A stretch of 64,000 nt of DNA, taken from contig CAKQVV010000001.1 of the NCBI GenBank assembly GCA_934277845.1, positions 3,358 through 67,357 of the forward strand. Direction: 5' to 3'. The notes beneath the pieces were generated by a model, which saw only the letters and a program-made list of their open reading frames with translations, searched no databases and was not told the DNA's origin. Both the position numbers and the translations under genes were made by a program. This document shows positions 52,086-62,278 of the stretch, piece by piece (the stretch's first letter is position 1; each line of letters begins with the position of its first letter). Origin of the DNA: an uncultured Clostridia bacterium. GTDB lineage: Bacteria > Bacillota > Clostridia > Christensenellales > Pumilibacteraceae.

Positions 52086-52358
52086 TTAGTTGAACATATC
52101 CTTGTAGGATTTGCCGAAACGAAGCGACGGCGCTTTGCTCGCCTTGATGGTGACTTTCGCACCGGTAAGCGGGTTGATGCCCTCGCGCTCGGGTTTCTCT
52201 TTAAGTTCGAAAGTACCGAAACCTGCGAGCTGAATCTTGTCGCCGCCGAGCAAAGTTTCTTTAACTACCTCTGCGAGCGCGTCAAAAGTTTTAGCCGCGT
52301 CTTTATCGGTCACTCCGGCCTTCGCCGCGATTGCTTTGATAAATTCCCCTTTGTTCAT
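52086..52358 (-). CDS. hup: HU-family DNA-binding protein
   Basis: 90 residues, the normal length. MNKGEFIKAIAAKAGVTDKD starts the helical body, and the arm carries GFGTFELKEKPEREGINPLTGAKVTI with the conserved GINPxTG, including the intercalating proline. It is a dimeric nucleoid protein that bends DNA. The leader has AGGAGGT and the promoter is at 52388-52416. Confidence 0.95.
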   Translation of the reverse strand: MNKGEFIKAIAAKAGVTDKDAAKTFDALAEVVKETLLGGDKIQLAGFGTFELKEKPEREGINPLTGAKVTIKASKAPSLRFGKSYKDMFN

Positions 52359-52387
52359 AACAAAAACCTCCTGAGTTTGTTATACGT

Positions 52388-52416
52388 ATTATACCACAAC
52401 GCAGTCGATTAGTCAA
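52388..52416 (-). promoter_or_regulatory. Promoter of the HU gene
   Basis: TTGACT (52411-52416), 17-nt spacer, TATAAT (52388-52393) on the minus strand. Confidence 0.8.
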
Positions 52417-52537
52417 CGGATTGCGCGATATATAATGTTTTCCGACACAAAATTACGCGAAAAAACGCGATTTCGACGTCCGTTGTCATCGAGTAATATA
52501 CCGAATCCCGATCGTACCGCACGCTCCTCCCACAAAA

Positions 52538-52568
52538 AAAACGCGCTGTCATAGCGGCAACGCGTTTT
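52538..52568 (-). terminator. Terminator of tuf
   Basis: AAAACGCG/CGCGTTTT stem about 25 nt past the tuf stop, with a long T run on the minus strand. Confidence 0.8.
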
Positions 52569-52592
52569 CGTTTTTCATAATTTCAAGCGAAA

Positions 52593-53822
<1,230 letters not shown>

Positions 53823-53935
53823 TGTTATTTTTCCTCCGGAATAATTTTTTGGTTTTAATTTTCGATTTATCTTCGGGAAAAACCCGAAGGCTTGCCGCGA
53901 ACACGCCTATGAGGCTTGTCCGCTCCCTTTCTCAT

Positions 53936-53964
53936 ATTATAAATGAATTTTTGTTTTTTTTCAA
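53936..53964 (-). promoter_or_regulatory. Separate promoter of tuf
   Basis: TTGAAA (53959-53964), 17-nt spacer, TATAAT (53936-53941). The leader of over 100 nt can form two stems: an 11-bp imperfect one with a GCC-TCATA-GGC end, and CTTCGGG/CCCGAAG near 53872-53890. Confidence 0.7.
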
Positions 53965-53994
53965 TCGTTTTGACGCAAAAAACTCAAAAATTAT

Positions 53995-56112
53995 TTACTC
54001 TTTTTTGGCTCTTTCGCCGATAACCTTATCGGCAATAGCCTTCGGAACTTCCGCATAGTGATCAAAGGTCATGGTGTAGTTGCCTCTGCCCTGGGTGCGC
54101 GAACGAAGGTCGGTCGCGTAACCGAACATTTCGGCAAGAGGAATCTCGGCATGAACTTCCTGAGTTCCGTTGACGATTTCCATACCCATGAGGTTGCCGC
54201 GGCGCGAACTGATGTTGCCCATAACGTCGCCGAGGTATTCTTCGGGAAGCGTCACGTCCACTTTCATGATGGGTTCCATAAGCATAGGATCCGCCTTGCG
54301 CATGCCCTCTTTGAAAGCCATCGAGCCTGCGATCTTGAACGCCATTTCGGACGAGTCGACGTCGTGGTAACTTCCGTCGTAAACGGTGACTTTGAAGTCG
54401 ACGCATTCGTAACCGCCGAGGATACCGCTCATCTTCGCTTCTCTTATGCCGGCGTCGATAGCGGGGATATACTCCTTCGGGATCGAGCCGCCGACGGTCT
54501 TGTCTTCGAATACGTAACCCGAACCGGGCTCGAGGGGTTCCATGTAGATTTTGCAGTGACCGTACTGACCTTTACCGCCGGACTGACGAATATACTTGCC
54601 TTCGACGTCGACCTTACGGCGGATCGCCTCACGGTAAGCAACCTGCGGCTTGCCGACGTTTGCCTCGACCTTGAATTCGCGGAGCATACGATCGACGATG
54701 ATTTCAAGGTGAAGTTCGCCCATGCCGGCGATGATTGTCTGACCGGTTTCCTGATCGGTATAGGTCTTGAAAGTCGGATCTTCTTCGGCGAGCTTGACGA
54801 GAGCCATAGTCATTTTTTCCTGGCTTGCCTTGGTCTTGGGTTCGATAGCGACTCTGATGACCGGCTCGGGGAATTCCATGCTCTCCAGCACGATGGGATG
54901 AGCGGCGTCGCACAGCGTATCGCCGGTGGTGGTATCTTTAAGTCCTACTAGCGCGCAGATGTCGCCGGCATAAATCTCTTCGATTTCGGAACGGTTGTTC
55001 GCGTGCATCATAAGAATACGTCCGACGCGTTCTTTCTTGTCCTTGGTGGAGTTAAGAACATAGGAACCTGCCTGGAGCGTACCCGAGTAGCAACGGAAGA
55101 ACGCAAGTTTGCCGACGAACGGATCCGCCATGATCTTGAATGCAAGACCTGCAAACGGAGCCGAGTCGCTGGTTTCGCGCTCTTCGACGGTAACGCCGTC
55201 CAAAAGCGTGCCTTTGACGTGCGGAACGTCGAGCGGCGACGGCATGTAATCGACGATTGCGTCGAGCAGCTTCTGCACGCCCTTGTTCTTGAACGAACTG
55301 CCGCAGGTCACGGGATTGATTTTCATCGCGATCGTGAGTTTGCGGATAGCCTTTTTGATTTCCTCTACGGTGAAATCCGCGCCTTCGTTCTCAAAGTATC
55401 TCTCCATGAGATCGTCGTCGGCTTCGGCTACGATTTCGAGAAGTTTGGCACGATATTCGTTCGCCTGGTCGACATACTCCGCGGGAATATCGGACTCGTC
55501 CATGACGGTGCCGAGGTCGTCTTTGTAGACGTCGGCTTTCATGGTGACGAGGTCGATAACGCCCACGAACGTGTCGGCGGCACCGATAGGCAACTGAATC
55601 GCTACCGGGTTTGCTTTAAGATGCGAACGCATCATGTCCATGACGTTGAAGAAGTTCGCGCCGTCGCGGTCCATCTTGTTGACGTAAGCGATACGGGGAA
55701 CGCCGTACTTGTCCGCCTGACGCCAGACGGTTTCGGACTGGGGCTGAACGCCGCCGCGCGCACAGAACACCGCGACAGCACCGTCGAGGACTTTAAGCGA
55801 GCGCTCGACTTCTACGGTGAAGTCGACGTGTCCCGGGGTATCGATGATGTTGATACGGGTAAACGGCTCGGTGCTGCCGGCGCTGCGATCGACTCTCCAC
55901 TGGGTGGTGGTAGCCGCGGAAGTAATGGTAATACCGCGTTCCTGCTCCTGCTCCATCCAGTCCATGGTAGCCGCGCCCTCGTGGACCTCGCCTATTTTGT
56001 GGGTTTTGCCCGTGTAATAAAGGATACGTTCGGTCGTCGTGGTTTTGCCCGCGTCGATGTGAGCCATAATACCGATATTACGCGTGTTTTCCAAACTGTA
56101 TTGTCTTGGCAT
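53995..56112 (-). CDS. fusA: Elongation factor G
   Basis: 705 residues with GTPase motifs [16 protein letters not shown] and NKMDRDGA, and the conserved C-terminal EF-G domains ([23 protein letters not shown]). It drives translocation. It follows rpsG by 20 nt in the str operon, with GGAGAG before the ATG. Confidence 0.97.
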   Translation of the reverse strand: MPRQYSLENTRNIGIMAHIDAGKTTTTERILYYTGKTHKIGEVHEGAATMDWMEQEQERGITITSAATTTQWRVDRSAGSTEPFTRINIIDTPGHVDFTVEVERSLKVLDGAVAVFCARGGVQPQSETVWRQADKYGVPRIAYVNKMDRDGANFFNVMDMMRSHLKANPVAIQLPIGAADTFVGVIDLVTMKADVYKDDLGTVMDESDIPAEYVDQANEYRAKLLEIVAEADDDLMERYFENEGADFTVEEIKKAIRKLTIAMKINPVTCGSSFKNKGVQKLLDAIVDYMPSPLDVPHVKGTLLDGVTVEERETSDSAPFAGLAFKIMADPFVGKLAFFRCYSGTLQAGSYVLNSTKDKKERVGRILMMHANNRSEIEEIYAGDICALVGLKDTTTGDTLCDAAHPIVLESMEFPEPVIRVAIEPKTKASQEKMTMALVKLAEEDPTFKTYTDQETGQTIIAGMGELHLEIIVDRMLREFKVEANVGKPQVAYREAIRRKVDVEGKYIRQSGGKGQYGHCKIYMEPLEPGSGYVFEDKTVGGSIPKEYIPAIDAGIREAKMSGILGGYECVDFKVTVYDGSYHDVDSSEMAFKIAGSMAFKEGMRKADPMLMEPIMKVDVTLPEEYLGDVMGNISSRRGNLMGMEIVNGTQEVHAEIPLAEMFGYATDLRSRTQGRGNYTMTFDHYAEVPKAIADKVIGERAKKE

Positions 56113-56132
56113 AGTCGTTTCTCTCCGAATGA

Positions 56133-56603
56133 TTACCAGCGGTAGTGAGCAAACGCCTTGTTCGCTTCGGCCGCACGGTGCATTTCTTCTTTACGCTTGA
56201 CGGACGCGCCCGTATTGTTGTAGGCGTCGAGGATTTCGCCGGCGAGTTTTTCCTTCATGGTGTTCTCGCTGCGCTTTCTCGCAAATCCGACCATCCAGCG
56301 GATAGCCAGCGTCTGACGACGTTCGGGACGGATTTCCATAGGCACCTGGTAGGTAGAACCGCCTACGCGGCGTGCCTTGACTTCGAGCACGGGTTTGACG
56401 TTTTCGAGCGCGGCGAGGAAAATCTCCTCGGGTGCGCCGCCCGTTTTCTCTTTTACGATCTCGAAAGCCTCGTAAACGATACTCTGAGCCGTTCCCTTTT
56501 TGCCGTCCAGCATGACCTGGTTAGTAAGCTTCGTGATAACCTTGCTGTTATACATAGGATCCGGAAGCACGTCGCGCTTCGGAACCCCGCTTCTTCTTGG
56601 CAT
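56133..56603 (-). CDS. rpsG: Ribosomal protein S7
   Basis: 156 residues, the standard length, starting [36 protein letters not shown] is the conserved rRNA-binding stretch. The preceding 222-nt gap to rpsL is longer than usual and holds AAGGAGA before the start, but no gene. Confidence 0.96.
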   Translation of the reverse strand: MPRRSGVPKRDVLPDPMYNSKVITKLTNQVMLDGKKGTAQSIVYEAFEIVKEKTGGAPEEIFLAALENVKPVLEVKARRVGGSTYQVPMEIRPERRQTLAIRWMVGFARKRSENTMKEKLAGEILDAYNNTGASVKRKEEMHRAAEANKAFAHYRW

Positions 56604-56825
56604 AATTGTTTTCTCCTTATTCAGATTTTTTCAGACCGGAAAGGTCTTGAGTAAGGAGCCGATTGTTGATTTATAAAACTTTCTCCCGCTTTTATACGGT
56701 TTTTCCGCTTTGCGGCGCGGCGTTTGTATTTATAAAACGGAGAACAAATTACGTTATCGTCACGGCTCCTGCTTTTTCAAGCCGCAGGGAAATAATTTTC
56801 CTTCGGCCTAAACGGACCGCGCCGA

Positions 56826-57197
56826 TTACTTCGCGCGCTTTGCGCCGTATTTAGAGCGGGCTTGCTTGCGTTTAGCCACACCCGCGGTGTCGAGTGCGCC
56901 GCGAATGATGTGATAACGAACACCAGGCAAATCCTTCACTCTGCCACCACGAATAAGCACGACGCTGTGTTCCTGCAAATTGTGCCCGATTCCCGGGATA
57001 TAAACAGTACCTTCCATCTTGTTTACAAGACGAACTCTTGCGATCTTGCGAAGAGCCGAGTTAGGCTTCTTCGGGGTGGTGGTCGTCACCGACAAACAAA
57101 CGCCGCGCTTCTGCGGGTTGTTTTCGAGAATAGGACTCATCGATTTGAATTCTACTTTCTCGCGACCTTTCCTGATCAACTGGTTAATAGTTGGCAT
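56826..57197 (-). CDS. rpsL: Ribosomal protein S12
   Basis: 123 residues from the ATG complementary to 57195-57197, with AAAGGAGGT upstream. The decoding-site loops [19 protein letters not shown] and [12 protein letters not shown] are present; the streptomycin-site lysine is the usual PKKPNS residue. First gene of the str operon; the frame stays open upstream but that part is leader. Confidence 0.97.
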   Translation of the reverse strand: MPTINQLIRKGREKVEFKSMSPILENNPQKRGVCLSVTTTTPKKPNSALRKIARVRLVNKMEGTVYIPGIGHNLQEHSVVLIRGGRVKDLPGVRYHIIRGALDTAGVAKRKQARSKYGAKRAK

Positions 57198-57302
57198 TAT
57201 TACTCTACCTCCTTTCAGTAGTCTTGCCCGCCCTTGTATAAAAGCAGGACTTATTCTTTCGCCGCAACGAAAGATTGCGCGGTAAATTTTCCGCACCCGA
57301 CT

Positions 57303-57332
57303 ATTATACATACTTTCCAAGGCATTTGTCAA
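57303..57332 (-). promoter_or_regulatory. Promoter of the str operon
   Basis: TTGACA (57327-57332), 18-nt spacer, TATAAT (57303-57308), giving a leader of about 100 nt. Confidence 0.8.
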
Positions 57333-57464
57333 CGATTTTGCGGGCTTAATGAGGAATTTCGGACTTTTAACCGTGATTTTTTGCATAAAACGCCGTTCCG
57401 GCTCCCGTCGCTTTGGTCATTTCGCACAAAATAATCCGTAATGAAAAATTTATCGCGAAAACGG

Positions 57465-57493
57465 TTGATTTTGACGGACGTTTTTAGTATAAT
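57465..57493 (+). promoter_or_regulatory. Promoter of the HPr-like gene
   Basis: TTGATT (57465-57470), 17-nt spacer, TATAAT (57488-57493). Confidence 0.75.
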
Positions 57494-57537
57494 GATTACA
57501 ACTTAAAATCCTTATGTATAAGGGAGGAGCAAAACCT

Positions 57538-57768
57538 ATGAAATCCGTAAAAATCCTTCTCAGCATGGCTGAAAGCGTAAAGAAGTTCGTTGCCATCGTC
57601 AGCAAGTATCCCTATGACATCGACCTTCACAGCGGTCGTTTCGTCATCGACGCAAAATCTCTCCTGGGCATTTTCAGCCTCGACTTGTCGAAACCCGTCG
57701 TGCTCGAAGTTCATTCCGACAAGTGCGACGATCTTCTCGCGGAACTGAAAGACTACATAGTAGACTAA
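57538..57768 (+). CDS. HPr-like protein lacking the phosphorylated histidine
   Basis: 76 residues from the ATG at 57538 (GGGAGGA upstream). The fold pattern of HPr is clear: a helix ending KFVAIVSKYPYDIDL, the strand GRFVIDA, then KSLLGIFSLDLS, which matches the regulatory Ser46 site KSIMGVMSL, and a final helix CDDLLAELKDYI. The loop that should hold the PTS-phosphorylated histidine (GIHARP) is missing and reads SMAESVK. It thus cannot pass phosphate in the PTS but could still be a target of HPr kinase, like B. subtilis Crh. Transcribed alone with its own terminator; also possible as a structural homologue of another role. Confidence 0.75.
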   Translation: MKSVKILLSMAESVKKFVAIVSKYPYDIDLHSGRFVIDAKSLLGIFSLDLSKPVVLEVHSDKCDDLLAELKDYIVD

Positions 57769-57804
57769 TCCGCGCAGGCGTTATCGGAACGGTACACAAG
57801 ACTC

Positions 57805-57835
57805 GTCCCTGCTTTACGGCGGGGACTTTCTTTTT
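57805..57835 (+). terminator. Terminator of the HPr-like gene
   Basis: GTCCC/GGGAC stem, extended imperfectly inward, followed by TTTCTTTTT. Confidence 0.7.
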
Positions 57836-57850
57836 CCCGGAACTTTACAA

Positions 57851-59197
57851 ATGGACGAAATCGGAAAAAACGACGTAATAGAACTTACCGTGACCGGTCA
57901 GGGTATGGACGGCGAAGGAGTCGCCCGGGCGGACGGCAAAACCGTGTTTATACGCGGCGCGCTCCCCGGCGAAAAGGTGCGGGCAAAGGTCATACTGGTA
58001 AAACCGCGCTTCGACGTGGCGATACTCGAAAAAGTGCTCGTCCCCTCTCCCGCCCGCGTCGCGCCGCCCTGTCCCGCGTTCGGCAAATGCGGCGGGTGCG
58101 ATATTCAGCACGAAGATTACTCCGCGCAACTGAGTTTCAAGCGCGGACTCGTGACGGACGCGCTCAAAAAAGCGGGCGGGTTCGATTCGGTCGAGGTCGG
58201 CGAAGTCGTGCCCAGCGACAAAGTTTTCCGCTACCGCAACAAACTGTCGCTGCCCGTCAGGCGCGGCGGCAAGGTCGGACTTTTCGCCAAAGGAAGCCAT
58301 CGCGTGGTTGAAACCGACGACTGTCTGCTGCAATACGAAAACAATCGGCTTCTGATTGCCGCGATTAAAGAATTTATGACCGAAGAAGGTTACGACGGCT
58401 ATGACGAGCAGGATTTTTCCGGCGATATACGGCATCTTGTGTCGCGCGAAGTCGGCGGACGGCTGTGCGTGACGGTGGTTGCGACGCACCCGATCGATAT
58501 TCGCGGATTCGCCGGGCGCGTGCGCAAGTTTTCGCCAGCCGCCGAAGTGTGGCTTAACGTGAACGCACGCCGTGACAACGTGATTCTGGGTTCGGCGTGG
58601 AAAAAGGTTTGCGGCACGGACGAGCCGGCGATCGCAGACGGTATGAAAACCGCGTTGCACCCTGCCGGGTTCTTTCAGGTGAACGACGGCGTGCGCGAAA
58701 AACTGTACGCGTTTGTGTCCGCGCTGTGCTCGGGCGGAATCGCGATCGAGGCTTATTCGGGCGCGGGACTTCTCGGCGCGGCCATGGCGAAGAACGCCGA
58801 CGAGGTTTTCGGTATCGAAATCAACCGCGAGGCTCACGAGGCGGCGATTAAACTCGCGCGCGACAACGTCATCGGCAATATGACTTCGATACCCGGCGAC
58901 GTGGGCGAAAAACTGCCCGAAGTGCTGAAAACGATCATCTCGCGCAACGGCGGCAATCGCGACACTTTTATCGTGCTGGATCCTCCGCGCGGCGGCGTGG
59001 CTAAGGAAGTAGCGGATCTTATCGGTAGTTCCGGCGCGGAAAACGTCGTATACGTCAGTTGTAATCCCGCCACCCTTGCCCGCGACCTGAAAATAATCTG
59101 CGGCTACGGCTACGGGATTTTATCCGTTACGCCTTTCGACATGTTCCCCCAAACCGCAAACGTCGAAACGGTAGTAAGGTTAAAGTTAGAGCGGTAA
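57851..59197 (+). CDS. rlmD: 23S rRNA (uracil-C5)-methyltransferase, RlmD/RumA type
   Basis: 448 residues. An N-terminal TRAM domain (1-60) is followed by the [4Fe-4S] motif CPAFGKCGGCDIQH. The central insert domain and the SAM-binding Rossmann fold (IEAYSGAGLLGAAMA) follow, and the catalytic motifs are VLDPPRGG and VSCNPATLARDL, the cysteine being the nucleophile. It methylates a uridine in 23S rRNA (or, in related enzymes, tRNA U54). There is no clear ribosome site. Ends before the repeat region at 59224. Confidence 0.9.
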   Translation: MDEIGKNDVIELTVTGQGMDGEGVARADGKTVFIRGALPGEKVRAKVILVKPRFDVAILEKVLVPSPARVAPPCPAFGKCGGCDIQHEDYSAQLSFKRGLVTDALKKAGGFDSVEVGEVVPSDKVFRYRNKLSLPVRRGGKVGLFAKGSHRVVETDDCLLQYENNRLLIAAIKEFMTEEGYDGYDEQDFSGDIRHLVSREVGGRLCVTVVATHPIDIRGFAGRVRKFSPAAEVWLNVNARRDNVILGSAWKKVCGTDEPAIADGMKTALHPAGFFQVNDGVREKLYAFVSALCSGGIAIEAYSGAGLLGAAMAKNADEVFGIEINREAHEAAIKLARDNVIGNMTSIPGDVGEKLPEVLKTIISRNGGNRDTFIVLDPPRGGVAKEVADLIGSSGAENVVYVSCNPATLARDLKIICGYGYGILSVTPFDMFPQTANVETVVRLKLER

Positions 59198-59223
59198 TTC
59201 GCCCTATAATCCGAATTTAAGAT

Positions 59224-59292
59224 AAGGTTAATTTATTATTTATTTTAATTTGTGGTAGATAGTTTAGTTATAATGGTATGGCTTTTGCTTGT
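59224..59292 (+). repeat. About 70-bp dispersed repeat, copy 2
   Basis: It matches 11892-11961 in the opposite orientation. It leads directly into the hairpin series at 59276-59376. Both lie in the 400-nt gap 59198-59598, which has no credible gene. Confidence 0.75.
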
Positions 59293-59376
59293 AGAAGCGA
59301 GTGAAAGCCATACTTTTTTCAAGCGAAGAAAAAAGTATCAAAAAAGTCGTCGGGGACACTTGCGACTGTGTCCCCG
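59276..59376 (+). other. Series of three hairpins
   Basis: A long imperfect stem (59276-59291 with 59298-59313), an 11-bp stem ATACTTTTTTC/GAAAAAAGTAT (59310-59320 with 59328-59338) that shares four bases with the first and so competes with it, and a perfect 9-bp stem CGGGGACAC/GTGTCCCCG (59351-59376). They may be parts of one mobile or RNA-coding element. Confidence 0.6.
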
Positions 59377-59451
59377 ATCCCCCGCAACGCTTTATAGGTC
59401 GTAAGCTAGATAACAGCAACTGCACCGCGTGACTACCGCATTGTTGTCTAA

Positions 59452-59500
59452 CGTCATACTGAGGGAGTGCCGTTGCACGACCGTGAGGATCCCCTGCATC
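59452..59500 (+). repeat. Variable-hairpin repeat, copy E
   Basis: CGTCATACTGAG, then a stem with core GTGC-CGTT-GCAC closed by GG/CC, then GTGAGGATCCCCTGCATC. Confidence 0.6.
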
Positions 59501-59534
59501 AAACGACTAATAACCTTTTTATAATCACAAAAAA

Positions 59535-59563
59535 CACCCGCGTTTCCGGCGGGTGCTTCGTTT
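59535..59563. terminator. Bidirectional terminator
   Basis: CACCCGC/GCGGGTG stem with A and T runs, ending recR on the minus strand. Confidence 0.8.
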
Positions 59564-59598
59564 TATATCCTTATTATTTTACAATTATACTCTTCCCG

Positions 59599-60183
59599 CT
59601 AGATTTCGGTGCGGGATTCGAGCGCGCGGGAAAGCGTGACTTCGTCGGCGTACTCGATTTCGCTGCCCATGCTGACGCCCTGCGCGATACGCGTGACTTT
59701 AACGCCCAAGGGCTTTAAAAGCCGCGCAAGGTACACTGCCGTCGCCTCGCCCTCGACGTCGGGGTTGGTGGCGACGATGACTTCTCTCACTCCGTCAAGC
59801 CGCGCAAGCAGTTCCTTGATGCGAAGGTCGTCCGGTCCTCTGCCTTCGAGCGGATCGAGCGTGCCGCCGAGGACGTGGTAGACGAACGTCCTGCCCGCAA
59901 CGCGTTCCAGCGAAAGGATATCCTTCGGCTCGGCAACCACGCAAATCACGCTGTGGTCGCGCGTTTTGCAAATATCGCAAATGTCGTCCTCGGTGAAATT
60001 GCCGCAGACGGAACAGAACTTAATCTTGTCCTTGACTTCGCGGATTGCGTCCGAAAACTCGCCCGCGTCCTCGTTGCTCATGCCGATGACGGCGTAGGCG
60101 TAACGCTGGGCGGTCTTTTGCCCCACGCCCGGGAGCGTCATGAACCGCGCGATCAGTTTTTGTATGGAATCGGGTTGACGCAT
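59599..60183 (-). CDS. recR: Recombination protein RecR
   Basis: 194 residues from the ATG complementary to 60181-60183, four bases past the ybaB stop. The helix-hairpin-helix LPGVGQKTAQRYAY, the four-cysteine zinc finger CSVCGNFTEDDICDIC and the Toprim domain (ICVVAEPKDILSLE, VIVATNPDVEGEATA) are in the usual order. With RecFO it loads RecA at gaps. Third gene of dnaX-ybaB-recR. Confidence 0.95.
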   Translation of the reverse strand: MRQPDSIQKLIARFMTLPGVGQKTAQRYAYAVIGMSNEDAGEFSDAIREVKDKIKFCSVCGNFTEDDICDICKTRDHSVICVVAEPKDILSLERVAGRTFVYHVLGGTLDPLEGRGPDDLRIKELLARLDGVREVIVATNPDVEGEATAVYLARLLKPLGVKVTRIAQGVSMGSEIEYADEVTLSRALESRTEI

Positions 60184-60187
60184 TGTT

Positions 60188-60520
60188 TTACAGCATGCCG
60201 CCAACGCCCGCAGGCATGAGCGAAGCAGAGAGTTCGTCCGCCTTTTCGGCAGCCGCGTTGAACGCCGCCGCAACGAGATCTTCCAGCATTTCCACGTCGT
60301 CGGGATCGACCGCTTCGGGCTTGATCGAAACCGCTGTGACGCGCTTATCCCCCGTCATGGTGACGGTGACCATGCCGCCCGCCGTGCCTTCGACTTCGGT
60401 ATTCTTGATCTCTTCCTGCGCCTGCTTCATCTGTTCCTGTAATTTCTGGGCTTGTTTCATCATGGCCTGCATGTTCATGCCGCCGCCCATGCCGAAACCG
60501 CCTCTGCCGCCGTATGCCAT
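60188..60520 (-). CDS. ybaB: YbaB/EbfC nucleoid-associated protein
   Basis: 110 residues. A Gly/Met-rich start ([22 protein letters not shown]) is followed by the coiled helix and the [18 protein letters not shown] strands of the family. It binds DNA as a dimer. Lies between dnaX and recR, with AAAGGAGA upstream. Confidence 0.93.
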   Translation of the reverse strand: MAYGGRGGFGMGGGMNMQAMMKQAQKLQEQMKQAQEEIKNTEVEGTAGGMVTVTMTGDKRVTAVSIKPEAVDPDDVEMLEDLVAAAFNAAAEKADELSASLMPAGVGGML

Positions 60521-60599
60521 AAGTGTTATCTCCTTTCGCGTTTGCCGCGCCGCTTTCCGCGGATAATTATTTGCGTTTTGTTTATCTGTCGAAACCGCG

Positions 60600-62132
60600 T
60601 TACTTCTTCACATTGACTTTTGCGTCGCCGATCATTTTCTTGATGCGCGCGATCTCGCCGTCCATGTCCACGCCGCCGGATTTTTTATTCACTACGAGCG
60701 TGTACGGCGCGCCGTCCTCGCGGAGCGCGCGTTCGAACGAAGCGCGGATATCATCGCCCGACAATCTCATAAAACTGTCCGCTTCCGCCCAGAGAATCAG
60801 TTTGTCGCCGCGAATTTCTACGTCCGTCACGCGGTTGATGAGCGCGAACACCTGCGCGGACTCGTGATTGCGAAACCAGGTGAGCAGTCGTCCCCACACG
60901 CTTTTCGCGTCCATATCCTTGTTTACGTTTCTATGCGCCGGCGCGCTTTCCCGTGAATCGGCAACCTGCGCGGGTTGAGCCGCGTGAGCCGCAACCAAGC
61001 CTTCTTTCATCGCGCGTTCCAGCCGCGTGAGCCGCTCTTCCAGCGCGGAATAATCCGCGACCGCGAGTTTCGCCGCTTTCAGCGCGGCACATTCGAGTAC
61101 TATGCGCGGAGAAACGGAATAACGAAGTTCCGCGTCCACGCCGCTGAAAATCGTGATCACCGACACGAGAAACTCCGCCGAATACCCTTCCGCTTCCTTT
61201 CTCATTCGTTCCAGTTCGTCCTTTGATCCGAGAACGCCCGCGCTGTCCGAAGTTTTCAGCACAAGAAGGTCGCGCGCGTAAGAACACAGGTCTTTCGCGA
61301 TAAGCCCGACGCTCTTGCCGGCGGCGCATGTCTTATCCACCGCAGCCAGAGTACCGGCAACGTCCGACGCCGCGATCGCGCCGAAAAGTTCGCGAGTACT
61401 TTCCTTTCCGCCCGCGCCGAGCACGCCCAGAACGTCCGCGTAGGAGAGATTGTCCGAATAATTCATGCACCTGTCCGCGATCGACAGCATGTCGCGCACC
61501 GAGCCTTCCGCCGCCGTGGCGATAAGGTCGAGCGCATCCTCGTCCGCCTTCACCTTTTCCTCCGCGTAGACCTTTTTCAGATATTCTTTCAGCGTGGGTT
61601 GCGGCACGAGCCGGAAATCGAAACGCATGCACCTCGACATTACCGTCGCGGGAAGTTTATGCACTTCGGTGGTTGCGAGAATAAATATCGCGTGGGCGGG
61701 CGGCTCTTCCAGCGTCTTTAACAGCGCGTTGAACGCCGACGCCGACAGCATGTGCACTTCGTCGATTATGTACACTTTGTACTTGCCCGATACGGGCGGA
61801 TACTGCACGTTTTCCACTATGTCGCGGATCTGATCGACGCCGTTGTTCGACGCCGCGTCAAGTTCGATAATATCGATATTGCCGCTGCCGGCAAGCGATT
61901 TACAGACTTCGCATTTGCCGCACGGCGAGCCGTCGACGGGAGCAAGGCAGTTCACAGCCCTCGCAAAAATACGCGCGCAGGTAGTTTTGCCCGTTCCCCT
62001 GCTGCCCGTGAAAAGATAGGCGTGAGTGACGCGTCCGCGTTTGACCTGATTGATAAGCGTGCGCGTGACGTGTTCCTGCGCTATTACGTCCCCGAAAGTT
62101 GCGGGGCGGTATTTTCTGTACAATGCCAACAT
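60600..62132 (-). CDS. dnaX: DNA polymerase III subunit gamma/tau
   Basis: 510 residues. Walker [11 protein letters not shown], the zinc finger [16 protein letters not shown], the DEAD-like box [10 protein letters not shown] and sensor 1 ATTEVHKLP are all present. Residues about 220-365 form the oligomerisation domain, and a divergent tail follows. It is the clamp-loader motor. I see no slippery heptamer in the frame that would support a short gamma form. First gene of the dnaX-ybaB-recR operon. Confidence 0.95.
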   Translation of the reverse strand: MLALYRKYRPATFGDVIAQEHVTRTLINQVKRGRVTHAYLFTGSRGTGKTTCARIFARAVNCLAPVDGSPCGKCEVCKSLAGSGNIDIIELDAASNNGVDQIRDIVENVQYPPVSGKYKVYIIDEVHMLSASAFNALLKTLEEPPAHAIFILATTEVHKLPATVMSRCMRFDFRLVPQPTLKEYLKKVYAEEKVKADEDALDLIATAAEGSVRDMLSIADRCMNYSDNLSYADVLGVLGAGGKESTRELFGAIAASDVAGTLAAVDKTCAAGKSVGLIAKDLCSYARDLLVLKTSDSAGVLGSKDELERMRKEAEGYSAEFLVSVITIFSGVDAELRYSVSPRIVLECAALKAAKLAVADYSALEERLTRLERAMKEGLVAAHAAQPAQVADSRESAPAHRNVNKDMDAKSVWGRLLTWFRNHESAQVFALINRVTDVEIRGDKLILWAEADSFMRLSGDDIRASFERALREDGAPYTLVVNKKSGGVDMDGEIARIKKMIGDAKVNVKK

Positions 62133-62178
62133 CTGTGTGTACCCTCGATTTATCGCTCGATGATTATTCGCTCGTTAC

Positions 62179-62207
62179 AGTATAGCAAACCCGTGAGATT
62201 TTGTCAA
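62179..62207 (-). promoter_or_regulatory. Promoter of the dnaX operon
   Basis: TTGACA (62202-62207), 17-nt spacer, TATACT (62179-62184) on the minus strand. Confidence 0.8.
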
Positions 62208-62228
62208 AGATTTGTCGGGTGCGAGTAA

Positions 62229-62263
62229 AAAAGACGCGCGGTCAACGTGATCACGCGTCTTTT
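62229..62263 (-). terminator. Terminator of the glycosidase-like gene at the right edge
   Basis: AAAAGACGCG/CGCGTCTTTT stem followed by a T run on the minus strand. Confidence 0.85.
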
Positions 62264-62278
62264 CTCTTTATAGTGGTT

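Noticed and set aside
56604..56825. Small gene between rpsL and rpsG
   Set aside because: The 222-nt gap has no frame with a ribosome site and a conserved-looking protein; it looks like leader and spacer.
60600..62132. Programmed frameshift in dnaX giving a gamma subunit
   Set aside because: No A-AAA-AAG type slippery site was seen in the coding strand.
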